From Azolla pinnata (lineage: Eukaryota; Streptophyta; Polypodiopsida; Salviniales; Salviniaceae): a DNA stretch of 35,504 nt. Where the stretch lies: assembly GCA_037176905.1 (NCBI GenBank), contig JBBBWG010001260.1, positions 1-35,504 on the forward strand, read 5' to 3'. Shown one piece after another: positions 21,240 through 31,309 of this stretch (position 1 is its first letter; each line of letters begins with the position of its first letter). A program made the position numbers and the translations under genes. The notes under the pieces were generated by a model. The model made no database searches. It was not told the origin of the DNA and worked only from the letters and a program-made list of their open reading frames with translations.

Positions 21240-24200
21240 ACTTCCAAGCTGTCCTTTTTTGCCCATTGTGCAATCATTTGTAACATGTATATGCCCCCGA
21301 TTGTCTTTCTTCAATGGAAATCAAAAGCATTGTTCACTTACAATAACACTAGTAGAGTAGCACTTCAATCCACACCTTCCCCCCTCCTTTGCCAATGTCA
21401 TTTCTCATGTTCTAGTCATGCATCTCCTAGAGTTACGTTGGAATTCCCTTAACCATGTTTCATCGAGACAGTATGTGCTTCGAAACTTGGGACTAATTTC
21501 ATGTGTTTTTATGCAATTGGATTTTTCTTTATCCAACTTTTCCACCCGTTGAAGAGTATGCATATTGTATGCAAAGAGCACTTGGCATTCCATGGATCTT
21601 CTTCGTATAACTATCTTTGCAAGTATCATTATAGATAGATCTTTTTGTATGAAATAAAAGATATATTAACGACTTCTAAAGGTCAAAATGACCAATGAGA
21701 TGCATACTTGGTTCCACTGAATAACCTAGTGCATAAGGAAGAAGCTGGATTTATGTGTTATTTGCTTTCATCATGTTCTCATTTAATCAGAACTGCTAGT
21801 TCAGCTACAATGATGTACTTCATCGATATTCATTAACACAAAGTTTTGATTAATATTCTTTTGGTTCTCATTTTCTTGATCATGCCACAATTGACCAATG
21901 AATTATAATTATCATGGGCACATGAATCACAAACAATGACCAAGCATTGTCGATTGAATTACAAGTGATAATAGTATGTATATGGCAAAAGTAAAAATAA
22001 CTCGAAAGAGCTAACATGAGATGCGTTGAAGAAATAATAAAATAAAATGAGTTAGTGACTAATATTAATCTATTTGATGGAAATCAATGAGGTTATAAGA
22101 ATTTATGCCACTCAATTTACAACAAAAGTTCTAGTCCCCTTTTCTAGCCCTCGATAAGAACATTAGCTTAACATTTGCTAATATAGAAAAACTCCTTGTA
22201 ACTACTACGGCCAAAGCTCATTAACAACGATCAACTCGAAAGACAAGAAGATAAAAGTAAAAATTGAAGTTATAAGAGATTATGTTATTAGAAGCACTGG
22301 ATTGGATGGTGTTGAAGACTAGTATTGGTTTGAAATCACTCAACACTTCGAGCTTTAAACTGCTTTTATAGTTGACAAGGGTTGATAGAAAAGCGCCTCT
22401 TGGCATCCATGCATGTCTGCCATTTTGCAATCATTCATAGCTAGAACTTGCATCTTTAAGAACTAAAAATTTTATATAGGTAGATAATGACATTTTGTTT
22501 GTATGTTATGACATCTTTCCTCTTTTGACGATAACTTTCATGAGTCATAATGCATAAACCCCTACTATACTAGCTCAATGGCATTAATGACATTCTCTTT
22601 AGGCCTCCATCTTCAGTTGTGTATCCAATAGTCTGTAAGGTAGTGTAACTTACTATAGGTGATCATTGAATTTGAAATATTTTGTATTTTGTATTTTGAT
22701 CCTTTAACAAGTTCAATTGGAGGAGGTGGTAGAATAACACAATGTAAGATAAAAGTAGCAACACAAGGTTCTAATAATGTGACATGAAATACTTTTATCT
22801 TACAACCTTATTAGAACCTTGTGACGCAAGAAATCATGTGGTTACTGTCAAGGAATCTTTGATTGATAATTATTCCATGACAAATTGCCAAACCGATAAA
22901 GATTAGCCACATCCAATTGTTTTAGTTATTACTAGCTCAAGTGTTTTCAAAGCATCAAAATGTCTAGCATGGTAAATCATGGAAATAATGCACGACTTCA
23001 AGTTGAGGACTACCATGATTGTACATGTGGTAAACAAACTTATCATGCCAACTAATATCATAATCCATATAGGACAACGTGGACCACAAATTGCAAGAAG
23101 CATTGTTTGGATTGATAACATTATATGCAAAATTGCAATTTGAACCAACGTTTGAGCGAATAGAAAAAGAAAACTTCAATAAGAGGCTTCTCTAAAATAG
23201 ATATGGTTTGGATTTGTTTTTTATGATTAAAGGTTGGATGCTTTGGTTTTGATGCAAAAAAAGAGTGTCCAAATAAGGCACCGACTTTACCTTATTGTGT
23301 TCTTGGTCAATATCTTATCACAAAGTTGAATTGTATTAGAAATTGTACCCATTGAGCTTGTTGTCGATTCAAGGCTCGAACATTATGAATGTAAGTGGAA
23401 TTCTCATGATTATTGTATATAATAATTTTGTGAGTTGAACCTTTAAAAAAAAGTTACTATTACTTCAAAGAATTAATGATTGTTAAGAGCTTTTTATTAT
23501 AGATTTTATAACTGATTTGTACTAAATTGAAAGTTCACATCTCTTATTTGTAATTCAATGTGCCCATTGTGATAAAACGTTTCTAACTTTTTGTCATAGA
23601 TTAATAATTGATTTGTATTGGTGCTAAAGTTGACATTATCCCTTATTTGTCTTTTAACGTATCCTAATGTAAAATTGAATGCATTGCAATAAACCGTTTT
23701 CTAAAATAACCTTTGTAAGTAAACATGGACCAAAATTGGAGCAAATGTAAAAGTTTGCTTTAAACTATCAAATGCACATGCTGCCCTTGAAGTGCATAAA
23801 AATGATTGATTATCTATGTTAGCTTAGTCAGAGGCAAAACAAAGCTTGGTCTTGGGGCCGCCAAAATGAGGGAGATGGGGTGAGGCTGCCCAAGGTTTTG
23901 GACATAGATAGATGGAGAGGAGAGAGCGAGAGCAGGATTGAGTAGACTAATGTCAAAAGAAAGGTTTCAGATTCACCAATTATGGACCCAAAGGGGGTCT
24001 CTTCTACATATGACAAGGCCAGGGTTTTCCAATTTTTACAAACCCTCGACCATATGTCCACACCGAGACATATATAGTATGAACAAACTGCAACGCTTGG
24101 CACACTTGTGAAAGTGTGTCATTCACATTTGAATCATATAACTCCTCTAATATGAAGTCAAATGTTCTATCAACAAGGCCACAGGTGCACCGTCTCTATG

Positions 24201-25190
24201 TCTCCATCTAGCTATCCCAACTTGACCCCTGTCAAGCACAGTAGATCTAGAGGCAATTAATCCATAGATGATTCTCAAATTGTCCGGCACACTCGAGGGT
24301 ACTACTTTGTGGACCAAGATTCCCCCATGTCCCGACCAGTTCCTTGTCCATTAGGGCACACATGCTTTGCCCACAAGTAACTCTCACCCATTCGACATGC
24401 AGGACCTGACTCTCAATCTGCGTAAGCTAACCCAAGGGACTCGACCTCCTTGTTGGCACACACCTGCTATCAGTCAGTCATTTCTCTTAGTGTCAATCTA
24501 GTGCGTCCGACGTTTTGATCGTGGTGTGATATACTTTGATGTTGTCTCTGTCTTGTACACCTCAGCTTATATGCTGTTACATCACCTTCGACTTGGAATT
24601 GCTTTTTCTCGGGGCACGTCCACCTCTGTGTGGCTCGGTTGAATGCGGTGCACGACGTGTCTTTGCATTGTGTGGTCTGTGGCTCTGCGACCTTGCGTTT
24701 TGTGGCTATGCAACACTGCAGTAGTGTGTGTTAATAGGCCATCGTGGTGAATGAACTGTGGCCACTGAACCATCTCAAAACCTCATGTTTCTCTTCTCCC
24801 TTGTCATATGTGCCAATGCTGCATTTGACGTCACACCCTCCCGTTGCATCATTGTGAAGTACATAACTGCTCTTCCATCATTTCCGTTGTGTAGTTATTC
24901 ATACATGGATTCAATAATAATGAAATACATATTATAGGCTAATTCATTGGCTTGATACGAGAAGATAGAGGTCTTCAAAAGCACATTTTACAACGCAAGA
25001 ATTGGACAAATACACATGATCTTATATGTGTATAAAACTAGAGTAGATGAGAAACAAACAGTGACTCTATATAAGAAGCAGATTCATTTCCACATGTCTA
25101 TTCATGTGCAAGCAATTTTGTTCAAGTTATGTAAGACTCGACTGCGACGGGCTCAGGCCGTGCTGTGGTCAATCGGAGTGTTCACACTCG
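21240..25190. other. Unassigned 3' flank and intergenic sequence
   Basis: No ORF has a recognisable domain on either strand. The 3' UTR end of the Lhca1 gene was not fixed; an AATAAA-containing stretch at about 21652 is a candidate poly(A) signal. The region contains the interleaved inverted repeats at 22743-22823 and otherwise only AT-rich sequence. 23830-24720 is less AT-rich but has no supportable gene. Confidence 0.5.
22743..22823. repeat. Interleaved inverted repeats A-B-A'-B'
   Basis: A (22743-22757, TGTAAGATAAAAGTA) is the exact reverse complement of A' (22790-22804). B (22762-22777, CACAAGGTTCTAATAA) is the exact reverse complement of B' (22808-22823). The order is A, B, A', B', so both stems cannot form as simple nested hairpins; together they would make a pseudoknot. 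Confidence 0.9.
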
Positions 25191-25199
25191 GCTATCATG

Positions 25200-25768
25200 A
25201 GTACCAACACAAAAAGGTTTTTATATATATTTGAACCTTTGACCTATAACTACATAAGCTCAAATTTTATTCATTAAACTATCTTACTTCAATTATATTT
25301 TAATACTTGATAATTAAAATAATTCGTAAAACATTATCATATTAATATTAAAAAACAACTTGCAACGTTTGTCAACATTTAAGTCCTCATACCCACCCAA
25401 GTGCAATCATACATGCAAGCCACATGGCAATCATGCATGCAAGTCACGTGACATTCATGTATGCAAGCCACGTGGCATTCATAAATGTAAGTCATGTTGC
25501 AACCATGTATGACAACCACGTGGTGAGCATGCATGAGGCCTACACTTGTATAAATTCTGAGTTGGTCTCATTATTGAACCATTCCGGTTTAACACTAATT
25601 TTCGGCGCCTTGTACTTCAAGTCTCCTAGTAATACATATCTTATCTTTGTTCTTCTCTAAGTTTATTCTTGTCGTATTCATGTGTTCCAAGTTCATCGTT
25701 GTCGACGAGCTTCGACCATGACATTTTGAACCAGAATTTCCATTTTTTTCTCAAGTATTATTATCACA
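25200..25768 (+). promoter_or_regulatory. Putative LTR/promoter with G-box and RY repeat array
   Basis: At 25395-25540 about five units of some 30 bp alternate CACGTG-type G-boxes (exact at 25446 and 25469, variants nearby) with CATGCATG-type RY motifs. A TATA box (TATAAA, 25549-25554) follows, then about 215 bp of leader before an ATG at 25769. A minus-strand tRNA-like block (GGTTCAAAT B-box) lies near 25225-25275. The layout resembles the element 1 LTRs, so this may be the 5' LTR of another retroelement, but no partner LTR is seen. Confidence 0.45.
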
Positions 25769-26007
25769 ATGGAGATTGTTAGCAAGCAAGAGTACAATCA
25801 TATTCTATCAAAGCTTGACCTCCTAACGACAAAATTTGTCGCATTAAAATAAGAGAATAAAAAACTTCCTGGAGATTTTCAACAAGTGAGTGTTCAAAAG
25901 GCACAACAACATGAAAAGGTATTTAAAAGAGTGATAAAACTTGAATTAGTTATATTATCTCTTCGACAACAAGGTTTCATATCCCAAAATTCAATTGAGC
26001 CAAAGAT
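25769..26007 (+). pseudogene. gag-like N-terminal fragment cut by a CACTA element
   Basis: ATG 25769 opens MEIVSKQEYNHILSKLDLL, interrupted by a TAA at about 25850, then continues in frame as VSVQKAQQHEKVFKRVIKLE and LSLRQQGFISQNSIEPKIT. It is a helical, charged N-terminus like gypsy gag leaders. It ends exactly where the CACTA terminus starts at 26008. The family is inferred from context only. Confidence 0.4.
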
Positions 26008-26340
26008 CACTACAACAGAGAGGGCAGTTAGCGACATGCAAATTCTGCAGAAAATGCGTCGCTATGCGACACATTTATCATCCATCGTTAACTGCATCGC
26101 TAATCGACGTCACTGAAAATTTGCGACGTATCTAAACTGGAACCCGTCACTAAACGACGCGTCCACGTTGTCGCCGCTAGTTAAAACGCGTCGCTAAGTT
26201 GTTGCGTCGCTAAATGCGTCGCTTAGCCACGTGTCTAATTGCGTCACTAGCCAAGCTCTGTTTGTACATTCAAATGTGTCGCTAAGCAACGCATGATTCA
26301 AGAATTTGTTGTGTCGCAAGGCGACACAATATTACGATTT
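26008..26340 (+). mobile_element. CACTA (En/Spm) terminus with subterminal repeats
   Basis: CACTACAACAGAGAGGG starts at 26008, directly followed by TTAGCGACAT and then about ten copies, in both orientations, of GCGTCGCTAA / TTAGCGACGC variants to about 26325. A CACTA end with dense short subterminal repeats is the hallmark of this superfamily, where TnpA-like proteins bind. The flanking trinucleotide is GAT. The matching end was not found in the window. The Tnp2-like relic at 33866-35504 points leftwards, so this could be the 3' end of the same element. Confidence 0.65.
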
Positions 26341-26379
26341 AACTCAAATTAACATTTCCATATTTTAAACAAGTATGAA

Positions 26380-27400
26380 TGTGTATATAGGTGAATATGG
26401 ATGCATGTTTACATGTACACTCCACATATGCATCATAGATGTACATATACATATGAATAATCATATGTGTAAGCATATATAGGATAATATTTAACCTTCA
26501 TGTAAAAAAGCAGATGGTAATGCATGTATGCATGTATATTTGGATAAATATGCATGTAAATCTGCAAATCTAGATGCGTGTTTATATGCATGTATGTATG
26601 CATGTATGTATAAAGATACACGCGAATATGCGTGAATGTAAGCAAATACAAATGAATATGCATGTATGTATGCATATGCAGGTTGATGTGCATCATGAAT
26701 GTAACAAAATTGGGGAATAAGCATCTATGCATGTATATCTACATGTATATGTGTGTATGCATGCATATACAAGAGAATATGCATATGAATGGTTATCATA
26801 CATCCATATATACACATGAATATGTATCTATGTATGCAAATACATGTGAATATGCATGTACTGTATGTTTATACATATGAATACACATCTTATATGTACA
26901 TATACACATGAATATGGATGTTTTATGTATGCATATGTAGATGAATATGCATCATGCATGTAAAAAAACAGATGAATATGCATATCTAGATGTTTATGCA
27001 TGGATGGATATGCATGTATGTATGCAAATGCAGGTGAATATGCATGTAATGTGTGTATTTATACATGGGTTTAGGGTTTAGGGTTTAGAATTTAGGGTTT
27101 ACGGTTTAGAGTTTAGGATTTAGGGGTTTAGGGGTTTAGGGCTTAGGGTTTAGGGTTTAGGGTTAATGTATGTATATGCCAATTAATACTCATCATGCAT
27201 GTACATATCCTCATGAATATGCATATATGTATGCATATGCAGGTAGATATGCATCATGCATGTACCAAAACAAATTAGTATGCATGTGTGCATGCATATC
27301 TTGATGTATAGTCATGAATATGCATGTTTGCTTGCAGATACAGATACTTCAGATACAAGTGAATATGCATATAGTGTAAGTTTATACATCATACATGTAC
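26380..27400 (+). repeat. TGAATATGCATG satellite-like array
   Basis: Irregular tandem units such as TGAATATGCATGTATGTATG and CATATGCAGGTGAATATGCAT (about 30-60 bp periods) fill the region. All six frames give meaningless His/Tyr/Met-rich ORFs. The array resumes at 30622-30810 beyond the inserted LTR element. Confidence 0.85.
27067..27164 (+). repeat. Interstitial telomere-like repeats (TTTAGGG)n
   Basis: About 14 units of the plant-type TTTAGGG, some mutated (TTTAGAA, TTTACGG, TTTAGGGG), inside the satellite array. Confidence 0.9.
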
Positions 27401-27406
27401 ATATAC

Positions 27407-27811
27407 TGTTAGCCCTTCAGATTAAGAACTTAGACTAGGTCGTGGTTGAATATGAATGGTAGTACGATCGTAAATTCCGACAATTATACACAACACCGAA
27501 TACAAGAAGAAGACAAGGTAGTGACGCAAAGCTCTTTGTATTGCTATAATTAATTCTCTTAGTCCCGGATTCCTTTACAAGTAAGCCTCATGGCTTTATA
27601 TACAATCTTGGTATCTCTTCGGATCTCCAAGACATCTTATTACATCGCATCGGTTCGGATCTCCAAGATGTCTTATCACGTCGCGTCGGTTCGGATCTCC
27701 TTTCGTAGATTTTCTGATTTTTCGATTTTTCGACTCCATATTATTTCTATAAATTCCGTAATATTACGAATTTACGATTTACGTCGTACTTTCGTAAAAT
27801 TTCGGCCAACA
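27407..27811 (+). repeat. 5' LTR of the non-autonomous element
   Basis: 405 bp with TG...CA ends. It contains a TATATA box at 27597-27602 (CATGGCTTTATATAC) and a 36-bp tandem repeat (TCGGATCTCCAAGA units at 27619, 27655 and a partial at 27691). The 3' LTR keeps only 59 bp. Confidence 0.8.
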
Positions 27812-27814
27812 CTA

Positions 27815-27833
27815 TGGCACGCCTGTGGGATAG
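27815..27833 (+). other. Primer-binding-site candidate
   Basis: TGGCACGCCTGTGGGA starts three bases after the LTR. From general knowledge it resembles the TGGCRCG...GTGGGA primer sites of plant Ty3/gypsy (Tat-type) elements, and it sets the plus-strand orientation of the LTRs. Confidence 0.55.
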
Positions 27834-27905
27834 TGTTCCACACGTCGAACCCATAGTTTCGCAAAAAATAAAAAGTATAGTACACTACAATACAATACGA
27901 GGTTT

Positions 27906-29578
27906 TCAATCCTCGTTTAACACATACAAAATGGACGGTTCTACGGAATCGTCCTCCTCAGCTTCTTCTTCTGGATCCTCCGTCTCTTGCGCAACAGGTA
28001 CGACAGGTTCCGCTACGGCCTCCATTTCCACCTGCATAGTCCGAACTTGCTCCTCATGTCGTTCTAACAACTTAGTCATTTCCTCACGATGTGTGAGGGC
28101 TATCCGCATAAAGTCTGTTGTTAGATTTTTCTGTACTGCTTCGTAGTTTGCCTTATCTAACTTCCAAAATCCCGGTCCATGAAGTTCCGAGTTGGCCTTG
28201 TCCGCGCGAAGCACTTGCAATTTCGCCGCCTGTTCGGACCAGCTTTGTAATGCCGTAGCCGTTACGACCTCTATCTTGGCTTTTGTCTTCTCCCGGAATT
28301 TGTCGACTATCCTTCGTAGGTTGGCCTGAGCAAGGTACATCTTCTTTCTAAGCTCTGCCTGTAGTCGGTTGACCTCCTTTTGACGCTCTTTGCCGATACT
28401 CCGAGCCTTTCGTAAGTCCTTGTATGACACCGCCAGTTCCATCTTCAATGGTCCTAATTCGTCCTGGAATTGTCGGGCACATCGGATTGCGCCATCCTTT
28501 TCTTCATTAAGCTTCTTAACTTCCGCGGTCAAACTTACGACTTCCTGTTGTAACCGGCCATTTTCCTCGGCCGTACTTTTGACATCTGTCGTAAGTCGTG
28601 TTTGGATCCGCTTCCACTCCGCGCTTCTCTTTTTCTGCTCCTCTTGAAGAATCTGAAAAGCATCGGAAGTTTTCCGTGCCTCTTTCGTTGCTTCCTCTGC
28701 ATCCATTGCAGGTGTCGCCTGGTCGACTCCTTCGATCGGCACGACGCGCACCATGGTTCGTTGTGGGGGTCCAGAGACCGGAAATTGTACGACTGAAATC
28801 GTACCTGTTTCCTGTGTCCTTGACGCCGGTCGACGCAACCGCTTCCGTAGCCTCCGCAACTCCTCCTCTATGGTTGCCGCTTCCGGAATGTGTTCCGGAG
28901 CGGGTGAAGACCCCGATGTTCCGATCTCCCAGATCGGTTCCGGCTTGGGCACCGCCGGCGCCTTTCCCTTGGCGGGATCTCGGTTCGCTGGGCGCTCCTT
29001 TGGTTCTGGCCCGGGCACCGCTGGATCTTGGCTCGCTGGCCGGCTCCCGGGTCGCTCCTTTCCCGGCGGTGGTGGGTATAGCATGCCCAACCAATATGCC
29101 AGGCCGGGGGCACGGTTCTTTCGAGTTGCCGTGACCTCTCGGATCAGGGCTTCCGACGTGATTACGACCCAGTCGAGGGCCCTGTTCTCCCAGTCCGCAA
29201 TGATGATGCTGCCGCGGACCTTGGTCGCCGCGTACAGGCTCTGTTGCAGCAACATCCACTGCATGCAAAAGCTGGCGTACTCCTTGAACGCCACACTCCT
29301 CCCGCCGGTCACTCAGAACGACTTCACTGTCGGGAATACTCGCTGAAATACTCGGTGAGGATCACATTGTCATACGTCTCAACCCGGTTTTCTCCGCCTT
29401 CCTCCAAGTTGAGGAAAGCCCGGATGGCTTCCGGGGACATCTCGTCGATGTCCGCCCACGCTAAGGCTTCGTCCCAGTTCGCCCATGGCGTCGCTTGGCC
29501 GATGCGCAAATAGTCACCTAGACCTCATTGGTTGAGTCACGCCACCAGTCGGGAGGATGCTTGTTCGGTTGGCCTCAT
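27906..29578 (-). pseudogene. Antisense coiled-coil protein gene inside the LTR element
   Basis: Minus strand. A candidate ATG at 29578 opens a frame (MRPTEQASSRLVA) broken by TGA at 29537-29539 and 29525-29527. It then reads on (LGDYLRIGQATPWANWDEAL) to about 29340, shifts frame by one base, passes another TGA (29313-29315), and stays open to 27906 for 468 codons. The long part has an aromatic helical domain (EYASFCMQWMLLQQSLYAAT; DWVVITSEALIREVTATRKN), a Pro/Glu/Lys-rich linker, a coiled coil of about 200 residues (Leu heptads, e.g. ENGRLQQEVVSLTAEVKKL), and an acidic tail (EDPEEEAEEDD). I recognise no family. Such a long open frame with this domain order is very unlikely to be chance. The gene runs against its LTRs, like the antisense ORFs known in Tat-lineage elements such as Grande. 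Confidence 0.65.
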
Positions 29579-29653
29579 CTTCGCGATTGCAACCGCTCAA
29601 ATTCCGTCGCATAAAATAAGAATAGGAATACAACCAATTTGCCGTCGAAACGG

Positions 29654-29662
29654 TATTTATAG
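29654..29662 (-). promoter_or_regulatory. TATA box of the antisense gene
   Basis: CTATAAATA on the minus strand, within GCCTATAAATACCG. It is 76 bp upstream of the candidate ATG at 29578, which leaves room for a 5' UTR of about 45 nt if initiation is about 30 bp downstream. Confidence 0.55.
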
Positions 29663-30083
29663 GCGTCGGCTCGGAGGTGTGATTTTCTATACAAAACCTT
29701 ATTATCGTGATTAATAGCGCGCACTGGCCTTCCTTTGATAATTATGGCGCGATGCCACGAAAAGTAATAATAGCTTTCCGCCGGCCATGTCGTTTTTGCG
29801 TTTCTCAGATTGCCATACCAGGTAATGATTGGTTTTCGTCGCCAGTTCTCAGAAAAGCAACTGAGAATATACTGGTTTTTCACACGTGCTACCTTGCGTC
29901 GACTGTCCACACGTGCGACAGTTATTCCTATTGATTATTGTATGAGGCTGTTAAATGCTCCGAATCCCGTGGTACTGCCGACCAAATCTCGTGAAAATTC
30001 ACCGAATCTCGGCGCCATCTTTCCGTTATCCGACTACGACCAGCAGGCGGTGCGGATGCAGTCCATCACGTCCGCATCGCACC

Positions 30084-30506
30084 CTAAGGAACGATCAATT
30101 CTTCGTCCGGAGTAGTCGGCTCGGCCTTCGAGTCGCCGCTAAGTCCCGAGTACGGTGTCCACAGACTCGTTAAATAGCCTTCGTTGCTGACACTTACAAT
30201 GTACAGCGCCCAATCCGTAGATTGTGGTTCGATACTAGCGTTTCTTTCCGCCGATCCGCCCAGTACGTTTTCTGCCGCGACTTGGGCGCCAGCCGAAAAC
30301 GTCGGATCCTGGGAGATAATGCTTGCGGCCCTCCGCAAGGTGTTCGTTCCAGCGAACCTTACTCCGGCCCTCCGAATGCTAGGTCGTCGTGACGGTTGAG
30401 CGATGTCAGTGCGGTCCGCTGCACTGTTGGTCCGGGAAGCTAATGCTCGCGCCAAAGATCTTGTGATTCTCCTAGAGTCCAATGTCGGTTCGTCCCGAAA
30501 TATCAT
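30084..30506 (-). CDS. Second antisense ORF, 140 residues, unknown
   Basis: ATG 30506 to TAG 30086-30084 on the minus strand, starting 58 bp inside the 3' LTR boundary. The first half is rich in Arg, Ser and Ala (RRITRSLARALASRTNSAAD), and the second half ends PTTPDEELIVP. The opposite strand also has short ORFs here, so coding is not proven. If real, it would lie upstream of the coiled-coil gene on the same strand, separated by its TATA box. No family recognised. Confidence 0.35.
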   Translation of the reverse strand: MIFRDEPTLDSRRITRSLARALASRTNSAADRTDIAQPSRRPSIRRAGVRFAGTNTLRRAASIISQDPTFSAGAQVAAENVLGGSAERNASIEPQSTDWALYIVSVSNEGYLTSLWTPYSGLSGDSKAEPTTPDEELIVP

Positions 30507-30563
30507 CCATTCGATATTCCTCGGCTTGAATTTCGATTCAAGTCGTCGTGGTCCCCAAAAGAG

Positions 30564-30622
30564 TGTTAGCCCTTCAGATGAAGAACTAAGACTAGGTCAT
30601 GGTTGAATATGAATAGTAATAC
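30564..30622 (+). repeat. 3' LTR fragment
   Basis: 59 bp matching the start of the 5' LTR (TGTTAGCCCTTCAG, then GACTAGGTCATGGTTGAATA). It breaks into satellite sequence AGGTGAATATGCATG, so the rest of the LTR was deleted. Confidence 0.82.
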
Positions 30623-30683
30623 AGGTGAATATGCATGAAAGATGAATATGCATGTAATGTATGTATATATAGATGAGTGCTTA

Positions 30684-30747
<64 letters not shown>

Positions 30748-30830
30748 TCATGAATATGTATGTTTGTTTACAGATAGATACCCATACATCTTAATATGCA
30801 TGTGTAGATCAAATTGAATGCATGTCTGCA
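30622..30830 (+). repeat. Satellite continuation with (CA)n and (TA)n microsatellite
   Basis: TGAATATGCATG units resume, then an uninterrupted (CA)n of about 24 units (30685-30732) followed by about 8 TA units. Confidence 0.9.
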
Positions 30831-30837
30831 TAACAGT

Positions 30838-30960
30838 TTAGGTCGTCGCTAATGGCATCGCTTAGCGATGCTACAAAAAAGTTGCGACGTATCTACAGTG
30901 GAAGGCGTCGCTGCCAAACTACTTGAAAATTAGGACGTCGCTGAGCGACAAGAAAATTTG
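30838..30960 (+). repeat. Second block of CACTA-type GCGTCGCT repeats
   Basis: TTGCGACGTATCTACAGTGGAA (30890s) matches TTGCGACGTATCTAAACTGGAA (26110s) in the same orientation, with CGTCGCTAA / TTAGCGATG motifs around it. It is a second copy of the 26.1-kb subterminal region, with no CACTA or TAGTG terminus visible. Confidence 0.6.
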
Positions 30961-31274
30961 AGTTTTCAAAAAAAGTTCGGGAAAGTTTTCGCTACCCGAA
31001 GTTGCATGGCTGCTAATTACCCGCCGCCTACCCGATTCCTACCCATGCGCGACCGCTACTACCTGTGTACTACCCATCCGTGACCCGCTACAACCTGGCT
31101 GCTACCCATCCGCGACCTGCTGCTACCTGCCTACAGTCCATTGTCTGGCACACAGTCTACTGTCTGTTGCAGAAGCTGCTGAAGCTATTGCTAAACCGGC
31201 TGCCTACTACATCTAAGCATCCAAAGTTGTCCTAAACTATACATGGATATCAGGTATGTCTTCTCTGTAGAAGT

Positions 31275-31307
31275 AAACCCTAAACCCTAAACTCCTAAAC
31301 CCTAAAC
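31275..31307 (-). repeat. Telomere-like CCCTAAA tract, inverted relative to 27067-27164
   Basis: Four to five CCCTAAA units, one mutated (CTCCTAAA). On this strand the repeat is the complement of the TTTAGGG tract at 27.1 kb. Confidence 0.8.
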
Positions 31308-31309
31308 TG

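Larger units (their letters stand above)
27407..30622 (+). mobile_element. Non-autonomous LTR element with antisense genes
   Basis: 5' LTR 27407-27811 (TGTTAGCCCTTCAG...CCAACA), primer-site candidate at 27815, a 2.75-kb interior, and the first 59 bp of the 3' LTR at 30564-30622 (TGTTAGCCCTTCAGATGAAG), after which satellite sequence resumes. No gag, protease, RT or integrase is recognisable on the plus strand. The long ORFs of the interior are on the minus strand. It is related to the solo LTR at 17374-17840. LTR orientation rests on the primer site; the TG/CA ends alone would be ambiguous. Confidence 0.72.

Noticed and set aside
26433..26880. His/Tyr/Met-rich ORFs
   Set aside because: They are translations of the TGCATG/TATGTA satellite array on both strands.
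27067..27164. A chromosome end
   Set aside because: The tract is short, degenerate and flanked by non-telomeric sequence on both sides, so it is interstitial.
26380..27400. CRISPR-like array
   Set aside because: There is no constant repeat with unique spacers; units vary in length and sequence, and the DNA is from a plant nucleus.
28598..29346. Plus-strand ORFs of 178 and 197 codons in the LTR element
   Set aside because: They are Pro/Ser/Arg-rich mirror frames of the longer minus-strand coiled-coil frame and have no domain of their own.
30566..30751. ORF with a poly Cys-Val tract
   Set aside because: It is produced by the (CA)n microsatellite.
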